The notes under the pieces were generated by a model that was not told the DNA's origin, did no database searches, and was given only the letters and a program-made list of their open reading frames with translations. The position numbers were made by a program, and so were the translations under genes. From Liolophura sinensis (taxonomy: Eukaryota; Mollusca; Polyplacophora; Chitonida; Chitonidae), in contig NC_088302.1 of NCBI RefSeq assembly GCF_032854445.1, forward strand, positions 28,547,080 to 28,607,079: a stretch of 60,000 nt of DNA, given 5' to 3'. Numbering within the stretch: the stretch's first letter is position 1; each line of letters begins with the position of its first letter. Below, piece after piece: positions 25,201 through 33,700 of the stretch.

Positions 25201-28200
25201 TGTCTCTGTTCAGGTACAAACACATCTGGCATGCTCACCTGGGGACACTCGTGGTTGTCTCTGTTCAGGTGCAAACACATCTGGCATGCTCACCTGGGGA
25301 CACTCGTGGTTGTCTCTGTTCAGGTGCAAACACATCTGGCATGCTCACCTGGGGACACTCGTGGTTGTCTCTGTTCAGGTGCAAACACATCTGGCATGCT
25401 CACCTGGGGACACTCGTGGTTGTCTCTGTTCAGGTGCAAACACATCTGGCATGCTCACCTGGGGACACTCGTGGTTGTCTCTGTTCAGGTGCAAACACAT
25501 CTGGCATGCTCACCTGGGGACACTCGTGGTTGTCTCTGTTCAGGTGCAAACACATCCGGCATGCTCACCTGGGGACACTCGTGGTTGTCTCTGTTCAGGT
25601 CTCTAATCTGCGCCACATGGGGTCAAATCATTGACAGCAAGGTGTGCAGGTCTCCTGACTAGTAGGCATACATGTACATCTCTAAATATACCCATGAATG
25701 AAATCGAAGAAAATATTAACACTATCCAAACACTATCTGGAAGCATGACCACACCAAACAAGAAATTTACATGCACAATGTACATTGCAGACGAACTGAT
25801 TAGTCAGGTTAAGCCTACGTGGAAGTCACCTCACACCGGTACCTGGTGAACCGTTGTCTGCTGAGAGCCCTCATTATGCAACCAATATGTGCACAAATGT
25901 ATTTTAGCTAAAAATGAATTTCACTGAGAAATATCTGTCACTAGCTTCCCGTGTCCATGTAATTCCAATTTAGTATGTCAGTCTATACGCACATTTTGTT
26001 TCTTTACAGTCGGAACAGTCCTCCTATGGCAGAAGAAGTGTAAACGCATGTGTGTAGATGTGATCTTCGTAATTGCCTCTGTTCACTCACCTGAAGTTGA
26101 TAATGTGATCTTCGTGGATGCCTCTGTTCACTCACCTGAAGTTCATAAGGTGATCCTTGTGATTACCTCTATTACTCACCTGAGGTTCATGATGTGATCC
26201 TTGTGATTACTCACCTGAGGTTCATAATGTGATCCTCGTGATTGCCTCTGTTCAGGTACACTTCATTAGGATTGACCAGAAAACAAGCAAACAGCACTGA
26301 CGATACTTCTACAGATGAGGGTCCACGGTCCACAAAGTCACCGTTAAACACATATGGATTGTCTACAGCTGGAAGACCATTCTGGACAGGAAGTAAACAG
26401 GGCAAATAATATTTGTGAATTTTTTTTTTTTTTGCTTAACGAGGCTCATGTATAATTTGATACAATGTGAAAAACATTCCAGAAACAACTACATACTTGT
26501 GTGCAATTCTTCAAGCATGTAAGCAAACAAAAAAAACAAAAAACAATCCATGCCAACATCTTTAGATTTGTTTGTTTGAAAGTCATGCTGAACAGTTTTC
26601 ACTGTTGTTCGATAGGTGTCAGATTTATGCATTGACGAAACCAGAAAAAGGCATATGAATTTTCAGATATAAAAGTACATGTATTATATCATCATCATTT
26701 AAAATTTCTTTATATAAAGTGAACATAAATATTATCATTATCATAAACACGTACATTCATGTTAGGTCTTTCCAGGTAAATGTGAATAGCTGTGTCACAG
26801 CCAACAACTATTATTTTTTCTAACTGCTTTCAATATTTCATACAATATATTATGATATATTTATTTCATAGAAAATAAAACAATAACACCATCAAGTTTC
26901 ACATGGAGATCACCAAAGAAGGTCTACTCACTTTATAGAATATCATAATGAGATTATCAAGTTTCCTCATGGAGATCACCACAGATGGCCTACTGAATTC
27001 ATAGAATACCATAATGAGATTATCAAGTTTCCTCATGGAGATCACCACAGCTGACCAACTCACTTTATATAATACCATAATGAGATTATCAAGTTTCCTC
27101 GTGGAGATCACCACAGCTGGCCTACTCACTTTATAGAATACCATAATGAGACTATCGTGTTTCCTCATGGAGATCACCACAGATGGTCTACTCACTTTAT
27201 AGAATACCATAATAAGATCATCAAGTTTCCCATGGAGATCACCACAGACAGTCACTTGTTTAGCTATGGAAGACGATGCATGACTGATATTCTTCAATAA
27301 CTTCAATCGTTTGCGAGCTTCATGGAGAAGCTGCAACAGGTACTTAGCATGAAGTAGCTGAAACACAAAACAACATATCTATAAGGATCATGTGTACACT
27401 TGTTTGGCAGAATATCATTTCATGAGTGTAAGCATAAGTATTAAGCATGTAAGGACAAATTCAATCATCACTGCGGACAATGCCTGGTTAACCTTTATTA
27501 TTGTGAACAATACTATGAGTGCTTGGCCTTGTATATGAATACAGTCGTGAATGGACAGTAATAAATGAACAAAAGAATGGACAGTCATAAATGGATGAAA
27601 GAATGGACAGTGATAAATGGACAAAAGAATGGACAGTCATAAATGGATGCAAGAATAGACAGTCATAAATGGATGAAAGAATGGACAGTCATAAATGGAT
27701 GAAAGAATGGACAGTCATGAATGGACAGTCATAAATGGATGAAAGAATGGACAGTCATAAATGAATGAAAGAATGGACAGTCATAAATGGATGAAAGAAT
27801 GACCAAACCACATGTATACAGATTCTGATCCAAATATACTGAAGCAGAATAACCTCATGGCCATATCATTGGGTTCTGAAGACAAATTTCTGAAAATCCA
27901 CTTCAATATTTAGTCTCCTAGCAACCTGGAACGTTTTACAAAACATGTCGCAAGGTTGCACTGAATGCAGTTACCATGGTGACGTATGTCTTTGTCAACT
28001 ATGTGTTGCCATGGACCTAAATTAAGGCGTATGTTACAGCTGCTTCATCAAATAGACCCCAGAAGTAAAAAAAATTACTGATTGTTGGCAAACATCCAAA
28101 ACTATAGAGGCAATCAAGTCACCTTATCTCAGAATCATCTACCCGCAAACGCAAATTAAGAAATTAAGAACATGAACATTCATTAATATTCATGTTACTG

Positions 28201-30735
28201 TGAAGGTCACAAAAGATTACTGGTCATCTTAAAATGATATGAAGTATGGGGTGATAGCATGTTTCAGTTTTCCCACAGATCCACCTGGTTTATACACCTT
28301 ATCGAACATTTAAAAACATAAATTAAATATGCCTACAAATTTTCTCAAAATATTTATACCAAAGCCTGACAGACGGACACACAAACAAATGGACAATACC
28401 CCTCCAATATCCCAAAAGTGCGGGGTAAATAAGATACCCTAAATGACCATGAATTCTGTCTATGACTAACTTGTCCGCTTTTCCTGATTCTGTAAGCTCT
28501 ATTGATTTTACAAAGATGATCTGGGGTTTGCTTGGAAATTGTAAGTTTCAGCACCAAAAATAATATATTGTGATATTTATTTGCCTCTAAAATTGAACTT
28601 TTGTGGGCAAAATTTTGGGTCATTAAGGGTAGTTTACTAGTACTAACCTGCTTCTTCTTAAATGCAGCAATGAGCCTCTGTATGTGAGCTTGTGTGAGCG
28701 GGAACTCAATGTGAGGGCCGCTGTAGCTGGGCTCTATCTCAATGGGTTTCGGGTCCGTCAGGTCCAGTAACTCTTCATCCTCCAGTGCTAAGGAATCTTG
28801 TTCTGTAAAACATTAACAGTATTAATAATTTATTTGATTGGTGCTGTATGCCATACAGAAGAATATTTCACTGATACGAGGGCGGCCAGCATTATGGTGC
28901 AAGGAAACCGAGCAGTGGCTGGGGGAAACCTACGACCACTTCCAGGTTGCAGGCAGACCTTCCCAGGTATGAGGGAGCCAACATCAGCTGGACTTGAGCT
29001 CGCAGCAATCGTACTAGTGTTTTGTGCTGCGCTAAAGCATGCTAACCACTAGACCAATGAGACCTCCCATTAACATTAGACTATGCTTTGTGTAAACTGT
29101 AGGGGATGGCTTACCACGACAATTTTGTCTCCGTATTGTAATTATGATGATCACACCCTTGTATACAATGTATAAACACTTACTATTTGACAGATTTTTA
29201 ACACTGAACTCAGGATTTATCACTTATATGGTGTTTCTCACCAATGCGGTCGCTGTGAGTTCAAGTCCAGCTCATGCTGGCTTCCTATCCGGCCGTAAGT
29301 GTGAAGGTATGGCAGCAACCTGGGGATGGTCGTGGGGTTCCCCTGGGCTGTGCCCGGTTTCCACCCACCATAATGCTGGCCGCCGTCGTATAAGTGAAAT
29401 ATTCTTGAGTACGGCATAAAACACCAATCAAATAAATAAATCAAATGGGTCCTTCAGGCCCATCATAAAGGTTTGATACAGAGCAGTCTTAATACATGTA
29501 TAAGTAAAGATTATATCATGATGATTTGCTACTCATAATTTGCCTGCTTGTACATTTCATTTGTTTATTCATTTACAGCTACATGCATTATAGTTTATGA
29601 CTGGCAGGAAGGGAACCCACTGTACCTAAAACAAGAAGACATCTTACATGTGTAACAGCAAAGTTTTTATATCTGCTTGCGAGGAGAGAACATTTACTGG
29701 TCATTTCACTCGAGGTGTGTACAAGTAAGGTAATTCCCTAGTACTGCTAGTAAGTAAAAACTAAGACAAATAATAGTCAGTAAAATACCAGTAGCCTTGT
29801 GATACTACTATCTATGTAAAATGTAATGTCATGACCCTAAATTCATTTAGATCTCTTTACAGTGACTCAACACTAGCACATGAATCCCGCCTGATTTACC
29901 TTGAAAAAATAGTGGGCGTCATGATTTTGGCTTGGGTTCATTACAGAAGAAAATGTCAGCAATGTGATTTATTTATTTATTTATTTGATTGGTGTTTTAC
30001 ACTGTACTCAAGAATATTTCACTTACGACTTCGGCCAGCATTATTGTGGGTGGAAACCGGGCAGACCCGAGGGGAAAACCCACGACAATCCACAGGTTGT
30101 TGGCAGATCTTCCCACGTACGGCTGGAGAGGAAGCCAGCATGAGCTGGTGAACTCACAGCAACTGCATTGGTGAGAAACTCCTGGGTCATTACGCTGCGC
30201 TAGCGCGCTAACCAATTGAGCCACGGAGGCCCCTCAGCTTTGTGAAGCAGGTGTCCTATTGGTCCACAAATACTTGGGAAGCATAGTTTTTAGAGGGTGT
30301 TCCTTACGAAATGACAACATGGAAGTACGACTATTTGTAATGCTGAATGAGGTGCAGATGACAAGATGGTATCCCAAAGCACATGCAGCTGCAGACAAGC
30401 CAACAAGAGCAGCATTTTATTCACTAAGTGGTCACATGCCGCTACTCTTCCATCAAAAAAAACAAAACAAAACAAAAGCCAAAAAAAACTGTATTGTCCC
30501 CTATACAACAGTGTTTGGGTCAACTAAGGATGTCCCTTATATATACATGTATTGGCCCTATACATGTACCAGAGTGTTTAATTATACTACAGGTCTGCCA
30601 GCAACCTGCGCATGGTCATGGGTTTACTCCCACCATAATGCTGGCGGCCGTTGTATAAGTGAAATATTCTTGAGTGCGGCGTAAAACACCAATGAAATAA
30701 ATAAATAAATAAATAAATAAATAAATGAATCAATG

Positions 30736-30778
<43 letters not shown>

Positions 30779-33700
30779 AAATAAATAAATAAATCATACT
30801 ACAATTACTATATCGTTTGTATTGGTCCTAAATCACGCCATTTAAGTAGATGGCCTACATCAATCTACGTGTGTACTGCATACTAAGGACCCTAAAAAAT
30901 TGTTTACGACTTACTGCATACTGATGGTTTTCGACAAGTAAGAGAGAATGCGTTCACGAGCTTGGATTCCCCTCCTGCCCCTGGTGACAAGTGTACCAGC
31001 ATCTCCGTGAAGAAATTGTACAGCTGAAACAACAACAGCAACAATTATCACAGCTTTATAAGGCCTACTGCATTTGTTTACACATCTAAACCAAAGTATT
31101 GCTAACAATGGCAGACATCCAAAGAGGCAAATTACCCAGTACACGAAAAAAATCCCTGACCATGCAGTATTAGCTTGAGATTTATTGGACGCTGACAATA
31201 TTAAAGGGAAATGTTGTGGAGCAAAAAATTTCTCTACATGCTTCACACATGCACTTATCAGCTTATCAGAGCCACTGGACTGTAGCTGTCACTTCACCCC
31301 TTAATTGCCACTTGAATTGTTCTATTACACCCAGTTTTATTCGGTGACTGTTGATCAGATTCACACCACCTCCTCCTGTATTTTTGTAATTCTTAAAGTC
31401 AACACAAAAGATGTGACGTCAATGGCATTCAAAGCCCAGGACAAAACTGTCCTCAAATTTTTTTTTCTTTATTTCATTTCTATGTTTTAAAGAATTTTTG
31501 CTGTGCCATAAAATGCCCTTAAAATTGTGATAAAATATGGAAATCTGTTCTACATTTGACTTCACATCACTTTCTACAGAAGATCAAATTTCATGTATTT
31601 GTCTACAGATTATCTTGAAAATAATTCCAGGACACCGGATGGTCGTGGGTTTCCTCCGGGCTCTGTCTAGTTTCCATCCACCATAATGCTAGCTGTTGTC
31701 TTGTAAGTGAAATATTCTTGAGCACGACGTAAAACACCAATCAAAAAATATAATACATTTTCCAGGAAATCATTTATGAGGAACTTAAGTCATTAGGATC
31801 CTTATAATATTGAGTTTTAATGTATTTTTAGCTGGTCAAAATAATGTCAAAAGCCATTGGAAAATACTGTCTCTAAAGCCAATATTAGAAAATAACAGCT
31901 CTTGTATAATTTCTAGGTAAGAAAAATGTGCAAAAAAAAAGATTCAAGTTCCCTGTTAACTTTCATTTTGGGCACACTTTTTTTTTTTTTTACTTAATAG
32001 AAACAGTTCCCTGTTAACTTTCATTTGGGGCACACTTTTTTTTTACTTAATAGAAACAGTTCCCTGTTAACTTTCATTTGGGGCACACTTTTTTTTACTT
32101 AATAGAAACAGTTCCCTGTTAACTTTCATTTGGGGCACACTTTTTTTTTTTACTTAATAGAAACAGTTCCCTGTTAACTTTCATTTGGGACACACTTTTT
32201 TTTTTACTTAATAGGTAAACTTTATGAATTTTTTTAACCATGCTGATACAACTTAACAGTGACTTTATTGGCTGATATTATTTTTGCCACAGCCGCCTGG
32301 ATAAGTACATCCAGCATAAATCTGGAAAAACTGAATTAAGCTTTATAAACCATTTAGAACACAGGTATATAACAAATCATTAAAAGACAAATAAAAGAAA
32401 ACATTCTTGACTGAATGTTGTTTACTGTGTAATCTGTGCAAAATGGCAAAACATTTTGTTCTAAACCTGGTACATGAATCAGGTTAAAACTAATATGCAT
32501 TTGATATATAATATGCATTATACTCCTATTCTAAATGTTTTCTGTATATGGACTTCAGTCTGAAATAAAAGACAATTATTTATGCCATACCAAAGACCAT
32601 TTTATATATACAACTGTAGTCAGGGTCATGGCTGGAGGTCACAGCACTAGCCTTTGGCAAATGGCAAATCACTGGCCAACTTTCCCATGTGACACACAGA
32701 ATTTCTCCTACCGTAGGATTCTAAACACTTTCAAGGAAAAAACCACTTAAAACTATGCATAAATACACTTTCATTTACCTTTTTAGATTTTTGTGAAAAG
32801 TTGGTAAAGGTGATCAAACATTTGAGTTCTAAGGTGGGCTTTATGGACCATACTATCAACTGATAGGAACTCTGACGTCACAGGAAGTTTATCCAACTCT
32901 AATCACGACACTGAATGTTGGAATAACTCTTTTTACTGGTCACTAATAGATTCCACAAAATTCCTTCCTTCTGGTGCGACGTCACAGTTCCTAGATACCG
33001 TCAGTATGGCTCATAAAGCCCACCATAGTATCCAAATATGTGAATGCCTTTCAACACTTTAAAAAAATCTGAAAAAATAAATGAAAGTATTTTTATGCAT
33101 AGTTTTTAGTTGTTTGTGTGATGAACCTTACTTCATGTTTTAACCTTCTTTTCCTTAAAACATCCCAACTAATGTGCATTTTTTTCTAGGCTTTCTCAAG
33201 GATTTTCACAGCATCAAAATTCACAGTTTCTGTGCTACTTGGAATAAATATTCTACACTTAATCACTTGAATTTTCAATCTTTCACATATACATATACAC
33301 ATTTACATATACATATAAACATATACATATACCCATTTACATATACAAATTTACATATAAACATTTACATATACACATTTACATATAAACATTTACATAT
33401 ACACATTTACATACATATACACATTTACATACAAACATTTACATATAAACATGTTCCCCTAAGAGAATGTTAGTATACTATACACCGTTGTTCAAGTTGG
33501 TTATGGAGACTCAATTTCACGGCTTGTCCAAACTCAATTTCACAAAACCTGATTTTCCACGCTTTTTCAAGACATGGAAAGGTTACTTTTACATTCCAGA
33601 CTATTCAAGGTTTTTCAAGGCCTGGAAGGAAGAAGATCTCCAAAGATGTTTGTTAAAAATTTAGCTTATCAATTGCATATTGCCACCAAGGTCCCAAGAA

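Noticed and set aside
25094-25662. Three overlapping plus-strand open frames of 143-170 codons
   Set aside because: They are the 55-bp exon 6-derived array read antisense; 55 is not a multiple of 3, so the same peptide appears in all frames.
30911-31246. 111-codon minus frame across PPEF exon 3
   Set aside because: Different frame from the one that joins exons 2 and 4 in phase; a chance open frame with intron sequence.
33174-33473. 99-codon plus frame rich in [15 protein letters not shown]
   Set aside because: Translation of the ACATATAC microsatellite.
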